A stretch of DNA of 54,431 bases from an uncultured Bacteroidota bacterium (GCA_946479615.1 CAMLGR010000008.1:1-54431); one strand, 5' to 3'; counted from the first letter of the stretch, positions 42,401 through 51,576 are shown. The notes: a model not told the origin generated them from the sequence alone. A program made the numbers and translations.

Positions 42401-43942
42401 ATTTCTCCTCCACCACACCATGATATTTATTCTATTGAGGATCTCGCTCAATTGATCTTTGATCTGAAGAATGCCAACCGCAAAGCAAGGATCAGTGTAA
42501 AACTGGTGAGCAAGGCCGGCGTAGGAACGATCGCCGCAGGTGTTACCAAAGCAAAGGCTGATGTTGTATTGATCGCAGGTCATGATGGTGGCACCGGTGC
42601 TTCACCGATCTCTTCGATCCGCCACGCTGGTCTGCCCTGGGAACTGGGCCTGGCTGAAACACACCAGACATTGGTTAAAAATAAATTGCGCAGCCGTGTA
42701 GTCGTACAGGCAGATGGACAAATGAAAACAGGGCGTGATATCGCCGTTGCTGCCTTATTGGGAGCGGAAGAATGGGGTATTGCCACTGCAGCACTGGTGG
42801 TAGAAGGTTGCATCATGATGCGCAAATGCCATTTGAATACCTGCCCTGTTGGTGTGGCCACGCAGGATCCTGAACTGAGAAAGCGTTTTTCCGGTAATGC
42901 CGATCATGTGGTCAACTTCTTCAAATTTATCGTGGAAGAGTTGAGAGAGATCATGGCGGAACTCGGATTCAAAACTGTCAATGAAATGGTTGGCCAGGTA
43001 GAGAACCTGCAAACAAGAGAGAATATCAAACATTGGAAATACAGCAAACTCGATCTGTCCCCGATCTTGTATAAAGAACCTTCTTCTGCTTACATGAGTT
43101 TATATTGTACAGAAGCGCAGGATCACGGTATCGACCAGGTGCTGGATTGGAAATTGATGGAGGCAGCCAAACCTGCTATTGAAACACAACAAAAAGTAAG
43201 AGCTGAATTCAAGATCATCAATACAGATCGTACAGCCGGTACTATCCTTTCCAACGAGATCACGAAAAAATATAAAGGCGCTGGTTTGCCGGATGATACC
43301 ATTCACTTTATATTCAAAGGAACAGCTGGACAAAGTTTTGGCGCCTTTAATACAAAAGGCGTAACGCTGGAACTCGAAGGCGATGCCAATGATTATTTTG
43401 GCAAAGGGTTGAGCGGTGCCAGGCTGATCATCTACCCGCCTAAGAATGCATTATTTGTGCCCGAAGAGAACAGTCTTATCGGTAACGTGGCCTTCTATGG
43501 CGCTACCAGTGGCGAAGCATTTATCCGTGGTAAAGCAGGCGAACGTTTTGGTGTACGTAATTCCGGGGCCAATGTAGTAGTGGAAGGTGTGGGTGATCAT
43601 GGTTGCGAATACATGACAGGAGGAAGAGTGATTATCCTCGGTGATGCGGGTCGCAATTTTGCTGCGGGCATGAGTGGCGGTATCGCTTATGTATATGATG
43701 TAAAAGGAAAATTCAAGGAGAATTGCAATATTGAAATGGTGGATCTTGATACCTGTGGTATCGATGACAAGAACGAGATCTTTACCATGATCCAGAAACA
43801 TTTTGAATATACAGGAAGCAGCGTGGCGAAATTTGTTCTCGACGATCTGGATAACCAGTTGAAGAATTTTGTCAAAGTATTCCCAAGAGACTATAAGAAA
43901 GTATTATTGTCACAGAAGTTGAAGACAGAAGTGACAAAATAA
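39425..43942 (+). CDS. gltB: Glutamate synthase large subunit
   Basis: A 1505-residue enzyme converting glutamine and 2-oxoglutarate into two glutamates, with GltD as electron donor. A 16-residue propeptide precedes the catalytic Cys17 in EHDACGIGF, the class II amidotransferase nucleophile. The amidotransferase spans about residues 17-430, a central domain about 470-760, and the FMN synthase domain about 830-1190 with KPGEGGQLPG and ISPPPHHDIYSIEDL. CHLNTCPVG with the preceding Cys near 1130-1145 binds the 3Fe-4S cluster. The GXGXG beta-helix domain (about 1260-1480) closes the protein. gltD follows after 109 bp. Confidence 0.97.
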   Translation: MVNNTGLYDPSFEHDACGIGFVANIKGGKSHQIISDALTVLENMEHRGACGCENNTGDGAGIMIQMPHEFFFDECIKLGVHLPSFGKYGVGVIFFPKQIGLREECREIFNRTAEKLGLEILAYRKVPVNTDDIGKTALSVEPEMEQVFIACPDHISNPDEFERKLFVLRNYASHTILNTVKKDEIGFYIASLSYKTIVYKGQLTSNQVRRYFIDLGNKRMVSAFGLIHSRFATNTFPSWKLAQPFRFIAHNGEINTLQGNLNWLKTSEKNFTSPYFSREEMDMLLPIVTSGQSDSACLDNMIELLALTGRSLPHVMMMLIPEAWDGNEQMDPVKKAFYEFHSAFMEPWDGPASISFTDGKIIGATLDRNGLRPSRYCVTTDDRVIMASETGVLPVDPATIKEKGRLQPGKMFVVDMEQGKIISDEELKQQICSQKPYAEWLNKYKIRLEELPEPRVMFTHLEHDQVFKYQKAFGYTTEDLDNIIAPMAIDGKEPLGSMGSDTPLAVLSDQPQHLSSYFKQLFAQVTNPPIDPIRERLVMSLASFAGNNGNLLSEDPLTCHSVALKQPILTNHELEKIRSIDTGLFQAKTLQCYFKADGKPGSLKTALDRVCRYAVDAVADGFKVLILQDRAIDSDHAAIPSLLAVSAVHHHLIRKGLRGEVGIIVEAASCWEVHHFACLIAFGATAINPYLALSSIRDMKERGKLDTTLTEEELKKNYIKAINDGLLKVFSKMGISTLQSYQGAQIFEILGLNKDVVDKYFTGATSRIEGMGLDEIAKENLAKHYFAFNKKDIPVDRLLVGGVYQWKRKGEFHLFNPQTIHLLQYSTKMNDYATFKKYSKLVNDQGEKACTLRSLLEFKKTRPSISLEEVEPAENIYKRFATGAMSFGSISWEAHTTLAIAMNRLGGKSNTGEGGEDERRYEPLANGDSMRSSIKQVASARFGVTSLYLTEADELQIKMAQGAKPGEGGQLPGHKVDEWIGKTRHSTPGVGLISPPPHHDIYSIEDLAQLIFDLKNANRKARISVKLVSKAGVGTIAAGVTKAKADVVLIAGHDGGTGASPISSIRHAGLPWELGLAETHQTLVKNKLRSRVVVQADGQMKTGRDIAVAALLGAEEWGIATAALVVEGCIMMRKCHLNTCPVGVATQDPELRKRFSGNADHVVNFFKFIVEELREIMAELGFKTVNEMVGQVENLQTRENIKHWKYSKLDLSPILYKEPSSAYMSLYCTEAQDHGIDQVLDWKLMEAAKPAIETQQKVRAEFKIINTDRTAGTILSNEITKKYKGAGLPDDTIHFIFKGTAGQSFGAFNTKGVTLELEGDANDYFGKGLSGARLIIYPPKNALFVPEENSLIGNVAFYGATSGEAFIRGKAGERFGVRNSGANVVVEGVGDHGCEYMTGGRVIILGDAGRNFAAGMSGGIAYVYDVKGKFKENCNIEMVDLDTCGIDDKNEIFTMIQKHFEYTGSSVAKFVLDDLDNQLKNFVKVFPRDYKKVLLSQKLKTEVTK

Positions 43943-43947
43943 GGTTG

Positions 43948-44004
43948 AAGGGTTTAATAGTAAAGGTTTAAGCGTTCGCCAACAGGGATCAGCATTAAAC
44001 CCTT
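43948..44004. repeat. Inverted repeat of AAGGGTTTAAT words
   Basis: AAGGGTTTAAT (43948-43958) and its exact complement at 43994-44004 are 11 bp arms with a 35 bp loop. The loop contains AGGTTTAAGCGTT, a word also seen at 2049-2061 after the UDP-xylose synthase gene. Confidence 0.75.
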
Positions 44005-44051
44005 AAATTTTAAACTATAACTAACTACTATAACTGTTAAAGAAAAAATTA

Positions 44052-45557
44052 ATGGGTAAGCCAACAGGGTTTCAAGAATTTACCAGGGAATTACCGGGGA
44101 AAAAACCGGTAGATCAGCGGTTGCATAACTATAACGAGTTTGTGGAACGGTTCAGTGATCAGAAGCTGAATGAACAATCTGCGCGTTGCATGGATTGTGG
44201 CGTACCTTTTTGCCATAGTGGTTGCCCGCTGGGAAATATCATTCCTGAATTTAATGATGCTGTATACCGCAAGGATTGGAAAGAAGCTTATGATGTGCTT
44301 TCTTCTACGAATAATTTTCCTGAATTCACCGGCCGCATCTGCCCGGCGCCCTGCGAATCATCCTGTGTACTGGGTATCAACCAGCCGCCGGTGGCTATCG
44401 AAGAGATCGAAAAACATATTATAGAGATCGCTTTTGAAAAAGGATTGGTAAATCCACACAAACCGAATCTCCGTTCCGGCAAAAAAGTAGCCGTGATAGG
44501 TTCAGGTCCTGCGGGACTGGCAGCCGCTGCGCAATTGAACTATGCGGGCCATGCAGTTACTGTATTTGAAAGAGATGATAAACCCGGCGGTTTGTTGCGA
44601 TATGGTATTCCTGACTTCAAACTGGAAAAATGGGTAGTGGAAAGAAGGATCAAATTAATGGAAGAAGAAGGTGTCAGCTTCCTCTGCAATTCAAATGTGG
44701 GGGTGAATGTCAATATCAATGATTTGCTGAGAGAGTATAGTGCGATCGTACTGGCAGGTGGCTCCACTGTTCCGCGTGACCTGACTATTCCCGGGCGTGA
44801 ATTGAAAGGCATTCATTTCGCTATGCAATTTCTGAAACAACAGAACAAAAGGGTATCGGGACTTGATCCGTTCGCCAACCCTGCTATAGAAAGTAATATC
44901 TATCCTGATGCTATCATGGCTACGGATAAAAATGTGGTCGTCATTGGTGGTGGTGATACGGGTTCGGATTGCGTAGGAACTTCAAATCGTCATGGTGCAA
45001 AATCAATCACGCAATTTGAATTATTACCAAAGCCGCCGGAAGACAGGGCATCATATATGCCATGGCCCACTTACCCGATGGTATTGAAAACAACTTCATC
45101 GCATGAGGAAGGTTGCGAAAGGCAATGGGCCACGGCTACAAAAGAATTTATTGGCGATGAAAAAGGGAATCTGAAGGCATTGAAGATCGTTGACCTGGTA
45201 TGGAAAGCATCTTCGGAGGGCAAGCCTGCGCATTTTGAAGAAATGCCGGGTAGTGAAAAAGTGATTCCCTGCGAGTTGGCATTGCTCGCAATGGGTTTCC
45301 TTCATCCGGAACAAAACGGGTTACTTGATCTGCTGAATATTGAAAAAGACGAGCGCGGGAATGTAAAGACTTCTGAAAAGAACTACCAGACGAATCTGCA
45401 GAAAATATTCGCCGCTGGTGATGTAAGACGTGGCCAGTCATTGGTGGTATGGGCCATCAGCGAAGGAAGGGAATGTGCAAGAAAAGTAGACGAATTTCTG
45501 AATAATATCTCCGTCCTGGAATCAAGGGATGCATCCTTGCAGTTTACGGTAGCCTGA
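44052..45557 (+). CDS. gltD: Glutamate synthase small subunit
   Basis: A 501-residue NADPH-dependent flavoprotein that passes electrons to GltB. Two Cys clusters near residues 40-55 (CMDCGVPFCHSGCPLGN) and 95-105 (CPAPCESSCVLG) bind two [4Fe-4S] centres; GSGPAGLAAAAQLNYAGH near 150 is the FAD loop and IGGGDTGSDCVGTSNRHGA near 300 the NADPH loop; AAGDVRRGQSLVVWAISEGRE near 457 is the C-terminal FAD contact. Length is standard. A strong terminator at 45578-45629 ends the glt transcript. Confidence 0.97.
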   Translation: MGKPTGFQEFTRELPGKKPVDQRLHNYNEFVERFSDQKLNEQSARCMDCGVPFCHSGCPLGNIIPEFNDAVYRKDWKEAYDVLSSTNNFPEFTGRICPAPCESSCVLGINQPPVAIEEIEKHIIEIAFEKGLVNPHKPNLRSGKKVAVIGSGPAGLAAAAQLNYAGHAVTVFERDDKPGGLLRYGIPDFKLEKWVVERRIKLMEEEGVSFLCNSNVGVNVNINDLLREYSAIVLAGGSTVPRDLTIPGRELKGIHFAMQFLKQQNKRVSGLDPFANPAIESNIYPDAIMATDKNVVVIGGGDTGSDCVGTSNRHGAKSITQFELLPKPPEDRASYMPWPTYPMVLKTTSSHEEGCERQWATATKEFIGDEKGNLKALKIVDLVWKASSEGKPAHFEEMPGSEKVIPCELALLAMGFLHPEQNGLLDLLNIEKDERGNVKTSEKNYQTNLQKIFAAGDVRRGQSLVVWAISEGRECARKVDEFLNNISVLESRDASLQFTVA

Positions 45558-45577
45558 CGACATCTTTTATAGGGCAT

Positions 45578-45629
45578 AAAAAGGCACTTATTGATAGTGA
45601 TTTACAGTCACTCGATAAGTGCCTTTTTT
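45578..45629 (+). terminator. Strong terminator after gltD
   Basis: AAAAAGGCACTTAT (45578-45591) pairs with ATAAGTGCCTTTTT ending at 45628, with an inner TAGTGA/TCACT stem, then T residues. It is symmetric enough to work in both directions. Confidence 0.93.
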
Positions 45630-45964
45630 ATATCATTTTTTTTATATATGATTTCTTTATTTACGGGATTTAGGGTAATTCTGACCTGATTCGGGGTTTA
45701 AGGAAAATCAGCTGCCTTACTCATTCATTTACAGTTTTTTAGATACATGAGACCTAGTCATGATATGGCCAAGGCAAAACATTTTTGCATTTCAAACATA
45801 TAATAAAATTAAATTATTTAATGTTTTTTAAGCAAAATGATTGAAAAATTTCTAATAATGATAGAAAAATTAACAAACTAACAACTGTTACAGCTTTAAG
45901 TATGTATTTTTAATTCGATAGAAACAAATAATAATAATTTATAATTCTTCACCTTAAAACGTTA
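45630..45964 (+). promoter_or_regulatory. AT-rich 335 bp region upstream of amtB with a 21 bp-spaced direct repeat
   Basis: No gene is seen. The region is unusually rich in A and T. ATGATTGAAAAATT (45837-45850) and ATGATAGAAAAATT (45858-45871) agree at 13 of 14 bases and start 21 bp apart, two helical turns, as expected for sites bound by one dimer or two adjacent proteins. They lie about 95-130 bp before the amtB start. No clear -7 consensus box was found. Confidence 0.45.
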
Positions 45965-47353
45965 ATGCTAATGAGTAAAGTAACAGCAAAACAAATTGCC
46001 CCATTCCTGGTGCTGGCTGTTGTAGCGATTGCTGCAATCTTCGTGAAGCCTGTTCTTGATTATCCGGATTCGACCAAGTATAATCAGGCAGACATTGCAT
46101 GGATCATTGTAGCAACTGCTTTGGTATTTTTAATGACCCCGGGCCTTGCATTTTTTTATGGTGGCATGGTACACAGAAAAAATGTGATCTCAACAATGAT
46201 CAAAAGTGTAGTAGCTGCAGGCGTAGTAAGTGTACTTTGGATATGTTTTGGTTACAGTCTGTGCTTTGGTAACGACATTGGTGGTTTCATTGGCGATCCC
46301 ACTACCCATCTTTTCTTCAAGGGCGTCAATTCATCTGAACCATGGGTCGGAGCTCCCACGATCCCTAAAACATTATTCTCTTTGTTCCAGTTAATGTTCG
46401 CGATCATTACACCTGGTCTCGTAGTTGGAGCTGTGGCCGAAAGAATCCGCTTTACTTCTTACATTCTCTTCATTGTTCTATTCGCCACACTGGTGTATGC
46501 TCCATTGGCACACTGGAGCTGGCACCCCGATGGTTTCCTGTTTAAAATGGGAGCACTCGATTTCGCCGGAGGTACTGTTGTACATATCTCTGCCGGCTGT
46601 GCAGCTTTAGCAGGTGTATTGGTATTAAAACGCCGTCGTTCGCATATCGAGCATAAAGAAATTCCACCTGCAAATATTCCTTATGTATTGATCGGAACAG
46701 GTTTGCTCTGGTTTGGATGGTTTGGTTTCAATGCCGGCTCTGCATTGGGCGCGAACGCTCTTTCAGTATCTGCATTTGCCACCACAAATACCGCTGCTGC
46801 CGCTGCCGGTCTTAGCTGGATGTTCTTCGATGTAGCAAGAGGTAAAAAACCTTCTGTACTTGCTTTCTGTATCGGTGCAGTAGTTGGTCTTGTTGCTATC
46901 ACCCCGGCTGCAGGTTTTGTAGCAATACCACAAAGTATTTTTATCGGTGTAATAGCTGCTATCATTTCCAATCTTGTTGTTTATTTCAAACAAAAGACCA
47001 CTCTCGATGATACCCTCGATGTATTCCCTTGTCATGGTATAGGTGGTATGGTAGGCATGCTGATGACCGGTATTTTCGCTACCAAGACTGTAAACGGCGC
47101 AGGTGCAGACGGCTGGTGGTATGGAAACGCTTCTTTCTTCTTTATCCAGTTAAAAGCAATGGCCATTGCAGTAGGCTATAGCTTTATCGTTTCTTTCCTC
47201 ATCTTTAAATTCATCAACCTGATCCTTCCTTTAAGAGTTAGCTCTTCAGAAGAAGAAGAAGGTTTGGATGCAAGCCAGCACAACGAGAAATACCTCCAGG
47301 GTACTTTGCTGGTAACAAACAACGGAGCTGTAGAAGAGAAAGTCATTAATTAA
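45965..47353 (+). CDS. amtB: Ammonium transporter
   Basis: A 462-residue Amt/Mep/Rh channel with an N-terminal helix plus the usual 11 transmembrane helices. GLAFFYGGMVHRKNVIS, the pore His in PLAHWSWHPDG near residue 180, FAGGTVVHISAG, FGWFGFNAGSALG and the second pore His in FPCHGIGGMVG near residue 360 are all conserved. The C-terminal 40 residues form the cytosolic tail that GlnK contacts in known systems; no glnK gene is next to it here, and a porin gene follows. The start could also be the ATG at 45971. Confidence 0.96.
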   Translation: MLMSKVTAKQIAPFLVLAVVAIAAIFVKPVLDYPDSTKYNQADIAWIIVATALVFLMTPGLAFFYGGMVHRKNVISTMIKSVVAAGVVSVLWICFGYSLCFGNDIGGFIGDPTTHLFFKGVNSSEPWVGAPTIPKTLFSLFQLMFAIITPGLVVGAVAERIRFTSYILFIVLFATLVYAPLAHWSWHPDGFLFKMGALDFAGGTVVHISAGCAALAGVLVLKRRRSHIEHKEIPPANIPYVLIGTGLLWFGWFGFNAGSALGANALSVSAFATTNTAAAAAGLSWMFFDVARGKKPSVLAFCIGAVVGLVAITPAAGFVAIPQSIFIGVIAAIISNLVVYFKQKTTLDDTLDVFPCHGIGGMVGMLMTGIFATKTVNGAGADGWWYGNASFFFIQLKAMAIAVGYSFIVSFLIFKFINLILPLRVSSSEEEEGLDASQHNEKYLQGTLLVTNNGAVEEKVIN

Positions 47354-47367
47354 GATACATATTATAC

Positions 47368-47407
47368 TTTACGAAGAGCGATTATTGCTGTAATCGCTCT
47401 TCGTAAA
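47368..47407. terminator. 17 bp perfect hairpin after amtB
   Basis: The arms 47368-47384 and 47391-47407 pair perfectly over 17 bp around the loop TTGCTG. The T run after it is short (AATTTT), so it may be a terminator or an mRNA-stabilising hairpin between amtB and the porin gene. The remaining 239 bp to 47646 show no gene. Confidence 0.75.
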
Positions 47408-47646
47408 ATTTTAAGTACATATAAATTGCCGGCTTGTCGCCCTAATCAATCCGGATCCAGCCATTCTATATAACGGATCATCACCGGCAATCAACAAGCA
47501 ATCACCCGAACATTCACATAGACTTTTAATAACGAGATCGCTTTGCCAGTAAAGTATTGAGGATAGAAAAGTGTACGGCTTCCTTTTCCATCTTCATACG
47601 ATCATTTATCAGTATCAATTATTTGTAACTCTTAAAACATCCTAAC

Positions 47647-48741
47647 ATGTTAAAAAAAGTCTCACTAACTGCCATCGCATTATTATCAATTTATGTGGCC
47701 TTCTCCCAGGACTCCACTGCTGAAAAGCCGAAACCCGTCATCTCCGGAAGCATTGATGCCTATTACAGGTATAATTTTCAAAATGCCAAGAATGAGGGAC
47801 ATTTAAATAACTACACCAGTTTTACTAATTCTCAAAATTCATTCGAACTGGGCATGGCTTCCGTAAAAATTGATTATACAACAGGGAAGGTAACAGGTGT
47901 ATTGGACCTGGGATTTGGAAAAAGAGCTGAGGAATTTTCTTATACTGATGTTCATACAGTACTGGACGGCAATGGCGACCCGACAACTGCCCCTACTCTG
48001 CTGGCAGCAGTAAAACAAGGGTATGTTAGCTATGCTCCTTCCGATAAAGTAAAACTAACACTGGGCAAATGGGGTACACACGTTGGTTATGAATTACTCG
48101 ATCCGCAGTTTAACCGTAATTATAGTATGAGCTATATGTTTTCTTATGGACCTTTCTCTCATACTGGTTTAAAAGCTGATTTCACATTAAGCAGCCATTT
48201 CGGGGCTATGGTTGGTATCACTAACCCGACTGACTATGCATCTTTTTCTTTTGGAAAAAAATTCGGTATCGCACAGGTGAGCGCTACGTTTGACAAGATC
48301 AGCGCCTATCTGAACTGGGTTGGCGGTAAAGACTTTGATGATAATGTGTCTCATCAGCTTGGTTTGACTGCTGTTGGCAAAGTGAGTGATAAATTCAGCA
48401 TTGGTTATGATGGCACTGTTAAGATGGTCAAACCTTCCGGCGGTTCATCTGATTCATGGTGGGGTTCTGCTCTTTACTTCAATTTCGATCCATCTTCTGT
48501 ATTTGGCCTGACGGTAAGAGGAGAATATTTTGATGATAAAAAAGGAGTTGCTGGTTTTGGCACCTCCTTGTTTGATGCTACACTTTCTCTTAATATCAAA
48601 CCAACAGAATACCTGACAATAATTCCTGAGTTCCGTTTGGATTCTTCTAAAGATCCATTGTTCTATAAGAACTCGGACATCGGCATTCCAAGCGAGAAAA
48701 GTACAGGTACTTTCCTGCTGGCAGCGATTGTACACTTCTAA
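47647..48741 (+). CDS. Outer membrane beta-barrel porin-like protein
   Basis: A 364-residue protein with a signal peptide (residues 1-20, LTAIALLSIYVAFSQ) and alternating amphipathic strands ending in the aromatic FLLAAIVHF, typical of outer membrane barrels. Segments such as VISGSIDAYYRYNFQN, VKQGYVSYAPSDKVKLTLGKWGTHVGYEL and YSMSYMFSYGPFSHTGLKADF match a family I associate with Bacteroidota as putative outer membrane beta-barrel proteins. Its position after amtB suggests co-regulation by nitrogen and a role in passage of small nitrogen compounds, which is inference. Confidence 0.83.
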   Translation: MLKKVSLTAIALLSIYVAFSQDSTAEKPKPVISGSIDAYYRYNFQNAKNEGHLNNYTSFTNSQNSFELGMASVKIDYTTGKVTGVLDLGFGKRAEEFSYTDVHTVLDGNGDPTTAPTLLAAVKQGYVSYAPSDKVKLTLGKWGTHVGYELLDPQFNRNYSMSYMFSYGPFSHTGLKADFTLSSHFGAMVGITNPTDYASFSFGKKFGIAQVSATFDKISAYLNWVGGKDFDDNVSHQLGLTAVGKVSDKFSIGYDGTVKMVKPSGGSSDSWWGSALYFNFDPSSVFGLTVRGEYFDDKKGVAGFGTSLFDATLSLNIKPTEYLTIIPEFRLDSSKDPLFYKNSDIGIPSEKSTGTFLLAAIVHF

Positions 48742-48850
48742 TAAAGAGTGAGTTAAGAAACAGATAAACGAGCTTTAGGATAGAGTGAACGTTCCAACTG
48801 ATTACCCTCGAACACGGATTAATTGAAACGCAAGATCGTTGACAATTAAC

Positions 48851-48883
48851 ATGAAACCGCCCCCGTAGTAAGGGCGGTTTCAT
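48851..48883. terminator. Bidirectional terminator between the porin gene and ppc
   Basis: ATGAAACCGCCC (48851-48862) pairs perfectly with GGGCGGTTTCAT (48872-48883). It lies between convergent genes. The following T content is modest (CATTT) on the plus strand. Confidence 0.75.
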
Positions 48884-48996
48884 CATTTAAGAAAGAAGGC
48901 TTATTACACAGAGAATTTCTATGACCAATATATCTTTTAATTGAGGGCAAATATTTACTACAGTCGTAAGCCTTTTTTGAATTTTTTAAATCTCCG

Positions 48997-51576
48997 CTAC
49001 GCCGAATTCCTCCCCGCATTGATAATTCCAAAAGAACAGCGCATTGCCAGTTTTTCATACACCGTTTTCATCGGTGCCTGGGCCGCTGATTGCTCTTCCA
49101 TTTCCCTGATCTTGGTCAGCGCATATTGCTGGATAGTCACCAGGGGTAATACGATCCGTTCTCTTGTAATAATCGACAATTGCTCCACCGGGTAATCGGC
49201 CATCAGCCCGCTATGACCCGTTAACCTGTTCAGGTAATGACGCGTCAATTCAAATTCGTTAAAGATCATATGCCATATTTCACCAAATTGTTTATGCTTG
49301 CCGAGGTAAGCTGTCAATGGGAAAAATGATTTCATCATCGCCATCTCACAATTATCGATCAATGTCCGGAAGAATAAAGAATCCTTGTACAATTGTTGCA
49401 AAGCGTTGAATTTGCCCTGCTCTTCACTTTTCTTCAACGCTGATCCTACCCCATAAAAACCGGGCACGTTTTGTTTTAACTGGCTCCAGGAACCGGCAAA
49501 AGGTATCGCCCGCAGGTCCTTCAATGCTAATGAAGAAGAACCACCGCGTTTGGCAGGACGGCTGCCGATATTTGTTTCACTGTAAAACCGCAACGGGCTT
49601 GCATGCAATAAATAATCCGTGAGATAAGGATGATCCCGCAATTCTATATACGCTTCAAATCCTGCCTGTGCCAGTTCATACAAAAGGCTTTCCTCCTTTT
49701 CTGTCAGTGTAATATCGCGCGAAGAAAACAACTCATTTGTTACACCGGCATTGATCAGTTGCTCGATATTATATTGCGCTGCATCAGGCGTACCAAAGTT
49801 GGAACTTACTGTTTGTCCCTGGATCGTCAACTGTATCTCTTTGTTAGAGATATTTTGTCCCATCGAAGCATAAAACTTGTGCGTTTTACCACCGCCCCTC
49901 GATGGAGGACCACCCCTGCCATCGAAGAAGATCACATCGATGCTATATTCCCGTGAGATGGCTGTCAGCTCTTCTTTTGCTTTAAAAATGCCCCAGTTGG
50001 CCATCAGGTAGCCCCCATCTTTTGTACCATCCGAAAAACCGAGCATGATCGTCTGCCGGTGCTTACGGCGTTCCAGGTGTTTACGATAAACAGGATTGGT
50101 GTATAGTGTGCGCATTACATCCGCTGCTGCCTGCAAATCATCGATCGTTTCAAACAACGGAACGATATCGATATTCATTTCTTCTTCCTTCCAGCCATTC
50201 AACAAAAACAGGGCATAGACTTCCATCGCATTGAGTGCGCTGGTGCAATGACTGATGATATAACGGTTACAACCTTCTTCTCCATTGTATTGTTGAATTC
50301 TCTCAACAGCAGTAATGCTTTTCAATGTATCCTTATAAATATCGGCATTCAATATTTCGGGATCAACTGCTTTATGGATCGATGTTAAGAGTTCTATTTT
50401 TTTATCGTCAGCTAAAGAAGGATAATCAGCCGGCAGTACTCCTTTCTCCGATAAGGCATCAAATAACTGGGCATGCACGGAGCTATCCTGCCTGATATCC
50501 AGCGACGCAAAATGCAAACCAAATACTTCGATCTTATTGATAAGGCTGTTCACCAGGTGCAGGAACAATCCATTATGCTGGTGGATGACTTTCTGCCGGA
50601 TCAACTCGAGTGTTTGCAGGATCTCTTCTTTTGAAAGTGTTGTTTTTTGACCGGGTATAAAAATGTTATTATAGAGTTTTACTTCCAGCTCGGCCAGCAA
50701 TACATCCACGCCTTCGAAGGTCAGCCGGCGTTTCAGGCGGCGGACATCGAGATAATAACATTTAATGATACTGCTGCGCAAGGCGTCTGCCACCTGGATA
50801 GTGATATCACTTGTAACAAAAGGATTGCCATCCCTGTCACCACCCGGCCAGAAACCCATACGGATAACAGGATTGTGTTTATCGATCACATCCGGCATTT
50901 GATTCTTGATGCCGGTAACGATCCGGCCGGCCGCTGTATAAAAAACATTTTCCAGGTACCAGATCAGGCTTACCGCTTCATCATAAGGAGAAGGCTTTTG
51001 TTTTTTAAAGAACGGTGTTTTGCCTAATTGCTGCAGGTAGATATTGACAAGACTGGTATTGTTTTCCGACAATGCTTTGGAGAGATCATTGATGATCCCC
51101 AGTACAGGCCCGGGATAAAACTGGGTAGGATGCGCGGTCAGGACCAGCATGACAGAAAATTCTTTCAGCTTTTCAGCAAGCTCTTCCTGTTTGTTTCCCT
51201 GGATGATCTCCGATTCAAGGTGCTTGAGTGTGCCCACACCATTGAAATCATGGATATCGCGGAATGCGGCATCTTCCAGCGCGTCGAATAATACGACCTG
51301 GCGCTCTACGTACTGAACAAACCGGAATAAAAGGTCTGTTCTGTCCTTTTCATTGATATACGAAGTGTGCTTTCCGAAAAAATCCTCGATGATGCTGATA
51401 GGGCTCAAATTTTTCTTGTATCCTTCTTCGCAATTATTGGAAAGAAGAGAAAGAAGAATTCCCGTTTTTTCGATGCGGTGAAAAGGAAGTGAGGTGAACA
51501 AGCTGTTGTAAAGCTGGAACCGTATGCCTACTTCGTTTCTGAACTGTTGCAGAGCCCTGTTTGAATGTTGATCCAT
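48997..51576 (-). CDS. ppc: Phosphoenolpyruvate carboxylase
   Basis: An 859-residue enzyme that carboxylates PEP to oxaloacetate. LVLTAHPTQ near residue 145 contains the catalytic His; MGFWPGGDRDGNPFVT, LGFSDGTKDGGYLMANW and FFDGRGGPPSRGGGKTHKF are the PEP and bicarbonate-binding blocks; RAIPFAGSWSQ is near the C-terminus. The chain ends in AGRNSA instead of the RNTG end of the enterobacterial enzyme, so the C-terminal allosteric contacts may differ. It supplies oxaloacetate for aspartate, hence threonine and isoleucine, and replenishes 2-oxoglutarate for glutamate, fitting its place beside the nitrogen block. Confidence 0.95.
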   Translation of the reverse strand: MDQHSNRALQQFRNEVGIRFQLYNSLFTSLPFHRIEKTGILLSLLSNNCEEGYKKNLSPISIIEDFFGKHTSYINEKDRTDLLFRFVQYVERQVVLFDALEDAAFRDIHDFNGVGTLKHLESEIIQGNKQEELAEKLKEFSVMLVLTAHPTQFYPGPVLGIINDLSKALSENNTSLVNIYLQQLGKTPFFKKQKPSPYDEAVSLIWYLENVFYTAAGRIVTGIKNQMPDVIDKHNPVIRMGFWPGGDRDGNPFVTSDITIQVADALRSSIIKCYYLDVRRLKRRLTFEGVDVLLAELEVKLYNNIFIPGQKTTLSKEEILQTLELIRQKVIHQHNGLFLHLVNSLINKIEVFGLHFASLDIRQDSSVHAQLFDALSEKGVLPADYPSLADDKKIELLTSIHKAVDPEILNADIYKDTLKSITAVERIQQYNGEEGCNRYIISHCTSALNAMEVYALFLLNGWKEEEMNIDIVPLFETIDDLQAAADVMRTLYTNPVYRKHLERRKHRQTIMLGFSDGTKDGGYLMANWGIFKAKEELTAISREYSIDVIFFDGRGGPPSRGGGKTHKFYASMGQNISNKEIQLTIQGQTVSSNFGTPDAAQYNIEQLINAGVTNELFSSRDITLTEKEESLLYELAQAGFEAYIELRDHPYLTDYLLHASPLRFYSETNIGSRPAKRGGSSSLALKDLRAIPFAGSWSQLKQNVPGFYGVGSALKKSEEQGKFNALQQLYKDSLFFRTLIDNCEMAMMKSFFPLTAYLGKHKQFGEIWHMIFNEFELTRHYLNRLTGHSGLMADYPVEQLSIITRERIVLPLVTIQQYALTKIREMEEQSAAQAPMKTVYEKLAMRCSFGIINAGRNSA

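Noticed and set aside
45755..45790. Possible sigma-54 promoter before amtB (TGGCCAAGGCAAAACATTTTTGCA)
   Set aside because: The GG and GC elements are not 10 bp apart in any alignment, so the strict -24/-12 spacing is not met.
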